Shown piece by piece: positions 49,870 to 60,289 of a DNA stretch of 64,000 nucleotides (position 1 is its first letter; every line of letters starts with the position of its first letter). The notes beneath the pieces were generated by a model, which saw only the letters and a program-made list of their open reading frames with translations, was not told where the DNA came from and made no database searches. The stretch is taken from contig CAVVKW010000004.1 of the NCBI GenBank assembly GCA_963749035.1, positions 930,001 to 994,000 on the forward strand, in the 5' to 3' direction. The position numbers were made by a program, and so were the translations under genes. The stretch comes from CAVVKW01 sp963749035 (GTDB lineage Bacteria > Verrucomicrobiota > Verrucomicrobiia > Chthoniobacterales > JAATET01).

Positions 49870-50916
49870 ATGCCTCGACCGCTTCTTCTTCCCCCCAATC
49901 CCGTCTGGCGCAGCTACCGCGGCGGGAACGTGCTCCGGACCTTCCGCGGGACCCCCGGCACCGCCGACGATTCGTTCCCGGAAGACTGGCTCGCCTCTTC
50001 GGTCATCGCCCGGAATGGCACCCAGTCCCGCGGTGCCAACGAAGGACTTTCCACCGTTCATTGGAACGGCGAGCCCACCCTCCTCCCCGCCCTCGCTCAC
50101 CTCGCTCCGGAGTATTTCCCGCCCGCAACCCCCGGTTCCCTCGGTTATCTGCTCAAGCTCCTCGACGCTTCCGACCGACTTCACCTCCAGGCCCACCCGG
50201 ACGATCACTTTGCCCGCACCCGCCTCGGCGGCACCCACGGCAAGACGGAATGCTGGTATGTCCTCGAAACCCGTTCCTCCGACGCTCACATTCACCTCGG
50301 CTTCCAGCGGCCTCCGACGCGTGACCGCTGGCGCCAGCTCATCGAGACTCAGGACACCGCAGGCCTCCTGGCTTGCTTCGACCGCATTCCCGTCGCACCC
50401 GGCGATTGCTTCATAATTCCCGCCGGTGTCCCGCACGCCATCGGAGCCGGCATCTTCCTGCTCGAGATGCAGCAACCCAGCGATTGGGTCGTCCGCTGCG
50501 AATTCACGGTCGGCGGCCACACCCTGCCCGAAGCCGCCCGTTTCATGGGTCTCCCCCTCGCAGATTGTCTCGAGATCTTCGACTACGAGCCGCGCTCCCA
50601 CGACTTCTTCAAGCAAACTTCGAGCGTTCGCCAATCCACCACCGACTTCCGCGAGGAAGAAATCCTCGCTCCGCAATTCCATCGCTTCTTCCGACTCCGC
50701 CGCTTCTCCGGTGCCGGTCCGACCACTCTCGCCGACCACCACCCAGCCGTCGTCGTGATCACCGCCGGCAGCGGCACCTTCACCATCGGCTCCGAAACTC
50801 GTTCGACCCGTCGCGGCGATGCCCTCCTGCTTCCCTCGACCGACTCCGCGATCCGTTGGAGTCCAGCTTCGACCGACTACGAGTTTCTTGTCGTCAGTCC
50901 TCCTGCGACCGCCTGA
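49870..50916 (+). CDS. manA: Mannose-6-phosphate isomerase, class I
   Basis: A 348-residue protein. The zinc site includes QAHPDDHFA near 107-115, GKTECWYVL near 130 and the GVPHAIGAGIFLLEMQQPSD segment near 189-208. It interconverts mannose 6-phosphate and fructose 6-phosphate and so supplies GDP-mannose for glycans. It lies in a glycan block with membrane glycosyltransferases before and after. Confidence 0.93.
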   Translation: MPRPLLLPPNPVWRSYRGGNVLRTFRGTPGTADDSFPEDWLASSVIARNGTQSRGANEGLSTVHWNGEPTLLPALAHLAPEYFPPATPGSLGYLLKLLDASDRLHLQAHPDDHFARTRLGGTHGKTECWYVLETRSSDAHIHLGFQRPPTRDRWRQLIETQDTAGLLACFDRIPVAPGDCFIIPAGVPHAIGAGIFLLEMQQPSDWVVRCEFTVGGHTLPEAARFMGLPLADCLEIFDYEPRSHDFFKQTSSVRQSTTDFREEEILAPQFHRFFRLRRFSGAGPTTLADHHPAVVVITAGSGTFTIGSETRSTRRGDALLLPSTDSAIRWSPASTDYEFLVVSPPATA

Positions 50917-51059
50917 CCGTCGACTTTGCCAAGCACGTCCGGGCCGTCCGAAGATCGACCGCAACCTGATTTGCTTTGATCCACGGCCTGCTCTACGGTC
51001 CGGCTCTCACCCATGCTGATTCCGTCCCGCCACCGCACCCGTCCTTTCTCCTCTCTCTC

Positions 51060-52553
51060 GTGACGCCGCGAGTCACCGTCATCGGAGCCGGCCCCGCCGG
51101 GCTCACCGCCGCCTACTGCCTCGGCAAAGAGAACGTCACGGTCTCGGTCTTCGAGTCCGATCCAACCTTTGTCGGCGGCATCTCGCGCACGGCCCGCTAC
51201 AAGGACTTCTGCTTCGACATCGGCGGACACCGGTTTTTCTCGAAGAGCCAGGAGGTCGAGGACCTCTGGACCGAGCTTCTCCCGGATGATTTTCTGACCC
51301 GCCCCCGCTCCTCCCGCATCTACTATCGAGGTAAATTTTTCTCCTACCCACTTCGCCCGTTCGAAGCCTTCATCAAGCTGGGTCCGTGGGAATCCGTGCA
51401 CTGCGGACTTTCCTACCTTCGCGCCCGGCTGTTCCCAACCAAGAACCCTAAAAACTTCCAGGAGTGGGTAACTAACCATTTCGGATCCAGGCTCTTCCAG
51501 ATCTTCTTCAAGACATATACGGAAAAAGTTTGGGGCATGCCATGCGCCGAGATTTCCGCGGATTGGGCAGCCCAGCGAATCAAGGGACTCTCGCTTTCGA
51601 AGGCCGTCCTCGCTGCGGTCACCCCACGAATCCCCAGCCGCAATCGCGGCGGAGTCATCAAGACCTTGATCAACACCTTCCGCTATCCACGGAAGGGCCC
51701 TGGAATGCTCTGGGAGGAAACCTCGCGTAAGGTTTCCGCTCAAGGCAGCAGCGTGACGATGGGCTCCAGCGTCACTCGCTGCAGCTTCGATTCGGCCTCG
51801 TCCGAATGGTCCACCACCTCCGTTTGTGACGGAGTATCGACCGTCACCGTCTCAGAACACGTCATCTCGTCCACCCCCATCCGACTCCTCGCCACCCTCC
51901 TCGACCCCCCGCTGAGCCCCGCCGCGGCCGCGGCCGCGGCCTCCCTCCGTTACCGCGATTTCGTCACCGTCGCCCTCGTCGCTCGCGAACGCGACCTCAT
52001 TCACGATAACTGGATCTACATCCACGAACCGGGCGTCCAGGTCGGTCGGGTCCAAAATTTCAAATCGTGGTCACCGGAAATGGTCCCCGACCCCACCCTC
52101 GCCTGCTACGGCCTGGAATACTTCTGCTTCGAGGGCGACGGACTCTGGACCATGTCCGACGCCGACCTCATCGCCCTCGGCAAGTCCGAACTCGTGAAAC
52201 TCGGCATCTCCACCGCCGAGGACATCATCGACGGCACCGTCGTCCGCCAGCCGAAAGCCTACCCGGTTTACGACGACACCTACGCCGCCGCCGTCGAACT
52301 CATCCGGACCGAACTCACCGACCGCTACCCCGGCCTCCACCTCGTCGGCCGCAATGGCATGCACAAATACAACAACCAGGATCATTCGATGATGACCGCC
52401 ATGCTCTGCGCCAAAAACATCGTCGCCGGCGAACCCCTCTTCGATCTGTGGGAAGTCAACGAGGACGCCGAATACCACGAAAGCCACTCTCCGAAGAATG
52501 GCGCGACCTCCGGCCTTCGTTCCGTCCCTCGCCGCGTCGATCCATCGACCTGA
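51060..52553 (+). CDS. UDP-galactopyranose-mutase-like FAD protein
   Basis: A 497-residue flavoprotein. GAGPAGLTAAY near 9-19 binds FAD, and FDIGGHRFFSKSQEVEDLW near 53-71 is typical of the UGM/amine-oxidase-like sugar flavoproteins. The end has HKYNNQDHSMMTAMLCAKNI, close to the GMHKYNNQDHSM block of this group. It probably rearranges or oxidises a sugar nucleotide for surface glycan synthesis. GTG at 51060 starts directly before the FAD motif. A GCCGCG repeat at 51921-51941 encodes an Ala run in the middle. Confidence 0.85.
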   Translation: MTPRVTVIGAGPAGLTAAYCLGKENVTVSVFESDPTFVGGISRTARYKDFCFDIGGHRFFSKSQEVEDLWTELLPDDFLTRPRSSRIYYRGKFFSYPLRPFEAFIKLGPWESVHCGLSYLRARLFPTKNPKNFQEWVTNHFGSRLFQIFFKTYTEKVWGMPCAEISADWAAQRIKGLSLSKAVLAAVTPRIPSRNRGGVIKTLINTFRYPRKGPGMLWEETSRKVSAQGSSVTMGSSVTRCSFDSASSEWSTTSVCDGVSTVTVSEHVISSTPIRLLATLLDPPLSPAAAAAAASLRYRDFVTVALVARERDLIHDNWIYIHEPGVQVGRVQNFKSWSPEMVPDPTLACYGLEYFCFEGDGLWTMSDADLIALGKSELVKLGISTAEDIIDGTVVRQPKAYPVYDDTYAAAVELIRTELTDRYPGLHLVGRNGMHKYNNQDHSMMTAMLCAKNIVAGEPLFDLWEVNEDAEYHESHSPKNGATSGLRSVPRRVDPST

Positions 52554-52606
52554 TCAAATCTTTCGCAAACTGGCGTCCTTCTGCAAAATCTGCGGACTGA
52601 TCTCGT

Positions 52607-54202
52607 ATGAACATCCGCCCGACCGAGCGTTTTGCGCTCCTCCTCATCGGCGCGCTCCTGGTCCTCCGCGCGCTCTATCTTTTCACGCACGCCGTCGATT
52701 CGGACGAACCCCAAAACCTCCACGTCGTCTATCAGTGGGCCAAAGGCCAACTCCCCTACCGCGACACCTTCGATAATCACACCCCGCTCCTCCACGCCCT
52801 CTTCCTCCCCTTCGCCGGCCTCGTCGGCGAGAACGCGAACGTCGTCTTGCTCGCCCGCTTGTTTCTCGTTCCGATCAGCTTCGGCAGCGTTTGGCTATTC
52901 TACGTCCTCTGCCGCCGCCTCTTCGACCGTCCGGTTGCTCTCTGGAGCGTCGCGATCACCCTCGCTCTCGCCGACTGGTCCCTCAAATCCATCGAATTCC
53001 GTCCGGACATCCTCTGGATGTTTTGCTGGTTCGCCGCCCTCTGCGTCATCGTCCGCCCCGAACGCCGCCCCACCACCACCGCATTCTTCCTCGCCGGACT
53101 CCTCCTCGGCGCCGCCGGAGCCTCGTCGGTGAAAACGGCGTTCCTCCTTCCGGCCCTCGGACTCGGCTGGGCGGTCACGTGGGCTTTTTCCACATCGTTC
53201 CGGGAAGCCTACCCGTGGCCGACCATCGTCCGCTGCTCCCTCGCGTCAATCCTCGGCCTCGCCATCGTCCCCGGCGCCATCGCCGCCTTCTTTGCGTCGC
53301 AAGGGGCGTTCGACGACATGCTGACCTGCATCTACGCGGTCAATAAGGACCCCTTCCTCACCGAGCGTTCGTGGATCGCGTTCGTTCTCTTTCCCGTCGC
53401 CTTCGCCGTCACGTTCTACCTCGTTCGCCCCGGTGGACTTCGTCCTGGCTACCGGGGCGCCGTTTTTCTCAGTGCCGCCGCGTTCACTCTCGCCATCATC
53501 GGCTTCGCTCCCTTCGAAGCCCTCGCCAAGCAGACTCTCCTACCCGCCTACCCGCTACTCATCGCCACGGCTTGCCAGATCGCCCTCACCTTCCGACCGT
53601 GGAGTGACCGCGAGGTCAACGTCGGCGGCGGCATCGTCGCGAGTGCACTCACCCTCGCCATGCTCGTCGGCAGCCCACCCCTGGCTGACGGCACCGCCCC
53701 CCAGCGGGAAATGCTTGCCGCCGTCCTCGACCACACGCAGCCCACCGACCACGTCCTCGACCGCAAAGGCGAGACCGTCTTCCGTCCCCGCCCCGTCTAT
53801 CTCGCCTACGTCCGCAGCACGACCCGTGAAATGAACGCTGGCGGCCTCGAAGCCCCGGACCCGTCCCGTCTCCGCGAGACGGCCACCGCTTACGCCATCG
53901 AACACACTTCCAGTTACACGGAGGACATGAAGGACCACGTCCGCGAAAACTATCTCAGCACCACCGGCGAGCAACTCCGCGTCGCCGGCGCCATCCTCAA
54001 ACCATCCTTCGAGGACGGACGCTGGATCGAACGCCTTCCGATCGAAATTCCCGGCGACTATCTCATCATCGAACCGGACGGCACCACCACGACCCACAGG
54101 ATCGAATCCGCCGAACCAGAGGTCTTCGAATTTCCCGACCGCGAGCAGCGGACTCTCTTCTGGAAACCCGCCTACGATTCCGGCCTGCGGCCCGAGATTT
54201 GA
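52607..54202 (+). CDS. Membrane glycosyltransferase, GT-C type
   Basis: A 531-residue protein with about ten helices over residues 8-365 and a C-terminal extracytoplasmic part of about 160 residues. The acidic first loop has AVDSDEPQNLHVVYQWAKGQ, with SDEPQN near 33, and PYRDTFDNHTPLLHALF follows, as in ArnT/PMT_2-like enzymes. It would move a sugar from a lipid carrier to a surface acceptor. It follows manA and the UGM-like gene and probably serves the same glycan. Confidence 0.85.
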   Translation: MNIRPTERFALLLIGALLVLRALYLFTHAVDSDEPQNLHVVYQWAKGQLPYRDTFDNHTPLLHALFLPFAGLVGENANVVLLARLFLVPISFGSVWLFYVLCRRLFDRPVALWSVAITLALADWSLKSIEFRPDILWMFCWFAALCVIVRPERRPTTTAFFLAGLLLGAAGASSVKTAFLLPALGLGWAVTWAFSTSFREAYPWPTIVRCSLASILGLAIVPGAIAAFFASQGAFDDMLTCIYAVNKDPFLTERSWIAFVLFPVAFAVTFYLVRPGGLRPGYRGAVFLSAAAFTLAIIGFAPFEALAKQTLLPAYPLLIATACQIALTFRPWSDREVNVGGGIVASALTLAMLVGSPPLADGTAPQREMLAAVLDHTQPTDHVLDRKGETVFRPRPVYLAYVRSTTREMNAGGLEAPDPSRLRETATAYAIEHTSSYTEDMKDHVRENYLSTTGEQLRVAGAILKPSFEDGRWIERLPIEIPGDYLIIEPDGTTTTHRIESAEPEVFEFPDREQRTLFWKPAYDSGLRPEI

Positions 54203-54235
54203 GAACCCTCGCGGCGTTCACCGTCGCTGCGAACG

Positions 54236-54751
54236 TCACCACGACCTCGTCGTAAGTCCCGCGCTCGCATCCGCGACTCGCACCCTTCCCGGATCGATCA
54301 CCCGCCGCATCACCGACACGGCCCACCCGTTCGCCGTCGACTCCGCCACCCATTCGAATTCGCACCTCGCGAACAACGACTGCCGTTCCTCCGTCAGGCA
54401 CCACGCTTCCGCCGCCCCACACTCTGCCGCCACCGCCACGGCCCGCTCAATCAAGCGGCACCCCCAGCCCCGCCCCCGCCATTCCGACCGAACGAACAAA
54501 CTTGCCACCCACGGATTCCACTCGTCAGGTGCTCCCGGCAAATCTCCCGTCACCACGCTCACTGACCCGACCAACTCTTCGCCCTCGACCGCGACAAACG
54601 TCCCCGGCAAACCCTCGTCTGGCTCCGTCAGGAAATCCCGCAACGCCACCGTCGCATCCCAATCTTCGTAAAGATGACCCCATTCCCGCCCGTGCCACCT
54701 CGCTAAGCATGCCGACCAACCCGCCTTTCGATTCAGCCGCACAATTTCCAC
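54236..54751 (-). CDS. GNAT family N-acetyltransferase
   Basis: A 171-residue acetyltransferase. The acetyl-CoA-binding motif A reads SLFVRSEWRGRGWGCRLIER near 88-107 with RGRGWG, preceded by the beta strands FVAVEGEELVGSVSVVTG. It is followed by AVAVAAECGAAEAWCLTEE. The acceptor is unknown. It is an isolated gene convergent with the glycan block. Confidence 0.9.
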   Translation of the reverse strand: MEIVRLNRKAGWSACLARWHGREWGHLYEDWDATVALRDFLTEPDEGLPGTFVAVEGEELVGSVSVVTGDLPGAPDEWNPWVASLFVRSEWRGRGWGCRLIERAVAVAAECGAAEAWCLTEERQSLFARCEFEWVAESTANGWAVSVMRRVIDPGRVRVADASAGLTTRSW

Positions 54752-54944
54752 CCCGCCAATCTAAGGTGTTCTCCCGCACGAGCAAAGCTCGGCCCGCCAT
54801 TTGACGAAGCCACCGACGCAGCCGAAGTTGGTTCCGGGTCACTCGTCAACTAACCCCAAAACCCATCGTCATTCCCATCCCAGCACCGCGTCCCCCTCGT
54901 GCCCGACCTACTGGCACGCTGGCTGCTTCCCCGGAGGTCCCGGA

Positions 54945-55616
54945 ATGATTCAAGCCAATTGCCGGGCGCGGTTCACCGCCGAGGATTTCGATTTCATCGT
55001 GCGTTCGCTCAGCCACTCGTCCCGCGACGCCGTCTCGCTCACCCGCCTGCTCCTCGACGCCGACAGTCGAGACGAAGTCCTCGACCACGACGCGCTCTCG
55101 TCCGCCATTCTCGAATCTCCCGACTCGCTCCGCATTTCCTCCCACCTCTACTTCTACGTCCTCAGCCGTCGCGTTCTGAAAAACACTTCGGTCTCCAGCC
55201 GCGACGCCGCCGATTACATCGCCGCTCTCCTGGAAGCCTATTCCCACACCGGCCAAGCGTCAGCCGCAACCCCCTCCCCTTACCTGTCGGACATCCTGAT
55301 CGCTCTTCGCGAAGCCTCTCCCGCCGAAGCCTTCCGCCTCCGCGCTCATCTCGCCAACTCCGCGCTCTTTCTCGCCGGCATCTTCTCCGGCCACCTCGAT
55401 CAACGAGCTTCCCGTGGCGCGCCCGATCTCTCCTTCTACGAAGACCTCGGCAGCGCGAGCTTCCGCGCCGCCGCGACTCACCGCGACGCCCGCCGGCTCG
55501 ACCTCGACCGCATCTTCGAGGAGATCGGCGCCGGATTCCGCGACGCTCGTCTCGCGCTGAACGACCTCGCCGACCGACTCTTTCACTTCGAGTCACCGAC
55601 GATCCCGGCCGCGTAA
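54945..55616 (+). CDS. Unknown helical protein
   Basis: A 223-residue, probably all-helical soluble protein. ATG at 54945 is preceded by GGAGG at good spacing. It shows FTAEDFDFIVRSLSHSSRDA near the N terminus, LRISSHLYFYVLSRRVLKNT in the middle and ARLALNDLADRLFHFES at the end. I recognise no domain. No membrane helix or signal is seen. It precedes a small membrane protein by about 57 bases. Confidence 0.8.
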   Translation: MIQANCRARFTAEDFDFIVRSLSHSSRDAVSLTRLLLDADSRDEVLDHDALSSAILESPDSLRISSHLYFYVLSRRVLKNTSVSSRDAADYIAALLEAYSHTGQASAATPSPYLSDILIALREASPAEAFRLRAHLANSALFLAGIFSGHLDQRASRGAPDLSFYEDLGSASFRAAATHRDARRLDLDRIFEEIGAGFRDARLALNDLADRLFHFESPTIPAA

Positions 55617-55673
55617 ACACGCCAGCGAACCGGATTGACTCGTAATCCCCCGCGGAATCTCCTCCCATCCCGA

Positions 55674-56174
55674 ATGCAAATCCTCGCCGCCCTCGCTGCG
55701 TCCTTCGGACTTGGCGTCTTCTACTTCGTCGGTGCGATCCCCGCCGGTGTCGCGCTTGGTCTGCCGCTCCTCGTCGCGACGGCTGTCGCTGGGATCGGCT
55801 ATGCAACCGGCGGACTCGTCGTCACCCTCCTTGGTGAACCCATCCAGAAAATCGTCAGGCGTCTCCTGAGGATCGACCCCGAAGGCGATCGCTCAGGATT
55901 CATCTACCGAGTCTGGGATCGGCACGGGCTCTGGGCACTCGCCTTGCTCGCACCCGTCACCGTCGGCTCGCAGGGAGCCGCCGTCCTCGGCCTTGCGCTG
56001 GGTGCTCCACGGTGGAAACTCACCGCCGCTATCGCCATCGGAATCCTGCCCTGGTGCGCGCTCTTCGCGACCCTTACCGCACTTGGCGTGCAGGTTGGAA
56101 AAAGCGAGCCGGAAGTGGCCTTTTTCACGCTTGACGCTACCCACCCCATCCGGTTGTTTTCGCGCCAGTTTTGA
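55674..56174 (+). CDS. Membrane protein of the small multidrug export type
   Basis: A 166-residue protein with four to five helices. FVGAIPAGVALGLPL near 18-32 and LALLAPVTVGSQGAAVLGLALG near 85-106 recall the small multi-drug export protein family (Pfam Sm_multidrug_ex), which often has this GAIPxG motif. The real function of that family is unclear. ATG at 55674 avoids a hydrophilic extension. It lies 29 bases before the GT2 synthase. Confidence 0.65.
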   Translation: MQILAALAASFGLGVFYFVGAIPAGVALGLPLLVATAVAGIGYATGGLVVTLLGEPIQKIVRRLLRIDPEGDRSGFIYRVWDRHGLWALALLAPVTVGSQGAAVLGLALGAPRWKLTAAIAIGILPWCALFATLTALGVQVGKSEPEVAFFTLDATHPIRLFSRQF

Positions 56175-56202
56175 TCAGGGTATCCCACAGTCAGCCGAAG
56201 TA

Positions 56203-57704
<1,502 letters not shown>

Positions 57705-57708
<4 letters not shown>

Positions 57709-58298
57709 GGCCCTCGCACCGCTCACCCGCCGGGCTTCTCCGTCGAACGAAGGCGGGCTCCCGCCCCGATTCCCGCCAGTTCCGGGCCCCGGTGATCGCC
57801 TTGCTTGCGCTCGTCCTTACCGGCTGCGCCGGTGACACCCGCCACGAGATTCTCGTCAGCGTCCGCGATCAACGCATGGTCGTTCTCGACGAAGGAACCC
57901 TCGTCGCAGCCTACCCGGTCTCCACCTCGAAGTTCGGCACTGGCAGCACCCCGGGCAGCAACAGAACCCCGCTCGGTAATTTCAAGGTTCGCGAAAAACT
58001 CGGCACCAACCTCCCACCGGGAGCCGTGCTCAAAGACCGCCGACCGACCGGTGAAATACTCCCCGTCAACGCCCCCGGGCGCGACCCGATCGTCTCGCGG
58101 ATTCTCTGGCTCGACGGGAAGGACGCTGGGAACCGTAACACCCGCTCGCGATACATCTACATTCACGGCACTCCCGAGGAACGCACGCTGGGCACTCCCG
58201 CCAGCTTCGGCTGCATCCGCATGGGGTCCAACGACGTCATCGCTCTATACGACCGAGTCGGCTCCGGGGCTCGCGTTCAAATTCGCGAATCTTTTTAG
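57705..58298 (+). CDS. L,D-transpeptidase lipoprotein
   Basis: A 197-residue protein starting at GTG within the stop of the GT2 gene. After an Arg-rich start it has a lipoprotein signal (LLALVLTGC, Cys near 42). The YkuD domain ends with IYIHGTPEERTLGTPASFGC, then IRM near 170; the catalytic Cys is in SFGC, where most members have SHGC. Such enzymes form 3-3 cross-links or attach proteins to peptidoglycan. Coupling to a polysaccharide synthase suggests a cell-wall-linked glycan. Confidence 0.88.
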
Positions 58299-58410
58299 AC
58301 CCGCTGCCTTGCCCGCGAAATGCGCTCGCCACGCGAAAGAGTAGTTTCGATTCTTCTCATTCAGATTACTTTTCCACCCGGCTTCCGCTGACCGCGCCCT
58401 CCAACTTCGT

Positions 58411-60246
58411 ATGAATCTTTTCAAAACAATCCTCTGGGGCAACACCGTTGCTCTCTCGTGGATGTGGGGCCTCGGCCTGTTTTTCTCCGTTCAGTTCACC
58501 TCCCAGTTCGGGATCCTCGGCCTGCTCATGTTCGCCATTCCGAATTTTCTCGGGCTAATGGCTTTCGGCCTGGTCACGCAGCGAATCGCGAATCGCCAAC
58601 CCGGCTCCGAATCCCTCGCGAGCTTCTTCACCCGGTGGGCCCGCCCGTTCCGACTCGTTTTTTTCCTCTACCAAATTCTCGCGATCACGCTGACGATTTT
58701 CGCGTTCATCCACTACGTCTGGCAGCCGCTCGATCTGCAGCCAGCCGTTCTGTTTCTTCCCCTCACGCTGCTGATCGTGCTCGCGGCAGCCATCCTCTTC
58801 GGTGAGGAATTCGACATCCGGCGCATCAAATATTCGCACGGCGTCCTCTTCGCCATCGCCTTCGTCGCGATCCTCATCCTCATTTTTGGGCGAGACGATT
58901 TCGCCAATCTCACGGCGCTAATTCCTTCCGACCTTCCCGCTGACGACCTCAGCTTTTGGGGCTACGTGGTCCCGATCTGCGTCGGCTTCCTCGTCGGCCC
59001 GTGGCTCGACCTCCAGCAATGGCAGCGCGCCATCCAGATGCACCGCGAGCGGGTCTCCATCGCCATCTCCTACGTCATCGGAAGTTCGCAGTTTTTCGCT
59101 CTTCTCCTTTTCCACGGTGCCCTCACTCTCTGGGCTCTCGACCTCGGGGCCGCCCGTTTCATCCGCACCAGCGCCACCGGTCACACCTACGGGCAGGACC
59201 TTCTCATGCGGGTCTTCTACGAGGCCTCGGCACAGGCCCCGTGGATCTTCGGTGCCTACTGCGTGTTCGTCTCGGTCTGCGTCCTGACCACCCTCGACAG
59301 CGGCTACATCGCACTTCGTTGGTTCCTTCAATCCAACGTCAAAGCCAGCAACCACCCGATTTTCTCGCTCATCCCGACGAAGCTCATCACCTCACCGATC
59401 CCCGCACTTTTGGTCTGCGGGATCATCGGCTTAGCTTCCGCCGTGCTCGGACTCGAACTCGAGTATTTCATGATCTTTTACGGCACGTTCTTCGTTGGCT
59501 ACGCCACCCTCGGAATCGTCCGGTGCTTCCTCAACAGCCCCGCAAACGCGATTCCGCAGATCAAGATGTTCAGCATCGGCAGCCTCGCTGTCGTCATCTT
59601 CGCATTCGGATACTTCCTGCGGAACCCCCTCTTCCAAATGATCGGTTCCCTCCTGCCGCTCGCCTACATCCTCTGGCTCCTCCTCAAACCAGGGAGCTCC
59701 GAAGAGTTCGTGGCCGACGAAGAGGACGTCGCCGGTCCGGCGGAACGAGCCATCGCCCCAATCTCGACCTCGCCGGCCTCTCCCGTCCCGGCGGGATCTG
59801 CCGCCGTCCAACCCACGAATTACGACCTCGGCGGCCACTTCGAAGACAAGTGGTTCGTTCACCGCTTCATCGCGACCTACGCAGACACGAACTCGGTCGG
59901 CAACGTTTACTTCGGCATGTATGCCATGTGGGTCGGCAAAACCCGCGAACTTTTCTTCAACAAGGTGATGCCGAAGTTCAACCTCGAGAACACCCCGTTC
60001 TACATCCTGACCCGCTCGTTCGAACACAAGTTCATGCGGGAAACCAAGGAATTCGAGACCGTCTCCGTCCGCATCCGGATCGGGAGCTTCAATCGAAAAT
60101 TCGTGACGCTCGAGCACGAGATTCACGATTCGCAGGACAACCTCCTCGGGCGCGGTAAGCAGTCGCTACTCTTCGTCACGTCCGACGACTACAAGATGAT
60201 CGATATTCCCCACGAAGTGCATTCCGCCTTCGTCGTCCACACGTGA
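58411..60246 (+). CDS. Multi-spanning transporter fused to hotdog thioesterase
   Basis: A 611-residue protein. Residues 1-430 form about twelve helices like a sodium/solute or APC-type transporter (GNTVALSWMWGLGLFFSVQF near 10-29, VGPWLDLQQWQRAIQMHRER near 197-216). After a Pro/Ala/Ser linker near 440-475, residues 480-605 are a hotdog thioesterase: YADTNSVGNVYFGMYAMWVG near 490-509, NTPFYILTRSFEHKFMRETK and FVTLEHEIHD. The hotdog part is like YbgC and enediyne-type acyl thioesterases, with DTNxxGNVYF. The two parts may couple uptake of a fatty or aromatic acid to CoA-ester hydrolysis. Confidence 0.85.
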   Translation: MNLFKTILWGNTVALSWMWGLGLFFSVQFTSQFGILGLLMFAIPNFLGLMAFGLVTQRIANRQPGSESLASFFTRWARPFRLVFFLYQILAITLTIFAFIHYVWQPLDLQPAVLFLPLTLLIVLAAAILFGEEFDIRRIKYSHGVLFAIAFVAILILIFGRDDFANLTALIPSDLPADDLSFWGYVVPICVGFLVGPWLDLQQWQRAIQMHRERVSIAISYVIGSSQFFALLLFHGALTLWALDLGAARFIRTSATGHTYGQDLLMRVFYEASAQAPWIFGAYCVFVSVCVLTTLDSGYIALRWFLQSNVKASNHPIFSLIPTKLITSPIPALLVCGIIGLASAVLGLELEYFMIFYGTFFVGYATLGIVRCFLNSPANAIPQIKMFSIGSLAVVIFAFGYFLRNPLFQMIGSLLPLAYILWLLLKPGSSEEFVADEEDVAGPAERAIAPISTSPASPVPAGSAAVQPTNYDLGGHFEDKWFVHRFIATYADTNSVGNVYFGMYAMWVGKTRELFFNKVMPKFNLENTPFYILTRSFEHKFMRETKEFETVSVRIRIGSFNRKFVTLEHEIHDSQDNLLGRGKQSLLFVTSDDYKMIDIPHEVHSAFVVHT

Positions 60247-60289
60247 CCGAGAGTTGTCCGTTCTCGCGAATTGAGTTTTGCTAAGAGCG

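Noticed and set aside
51921..51941. GCCGCG repeat as a recombination site
   Set aside because: It is in frame and encodes a short Ala run in the UGM-like protein; a simple low-complexity stretch is enough to explain it.
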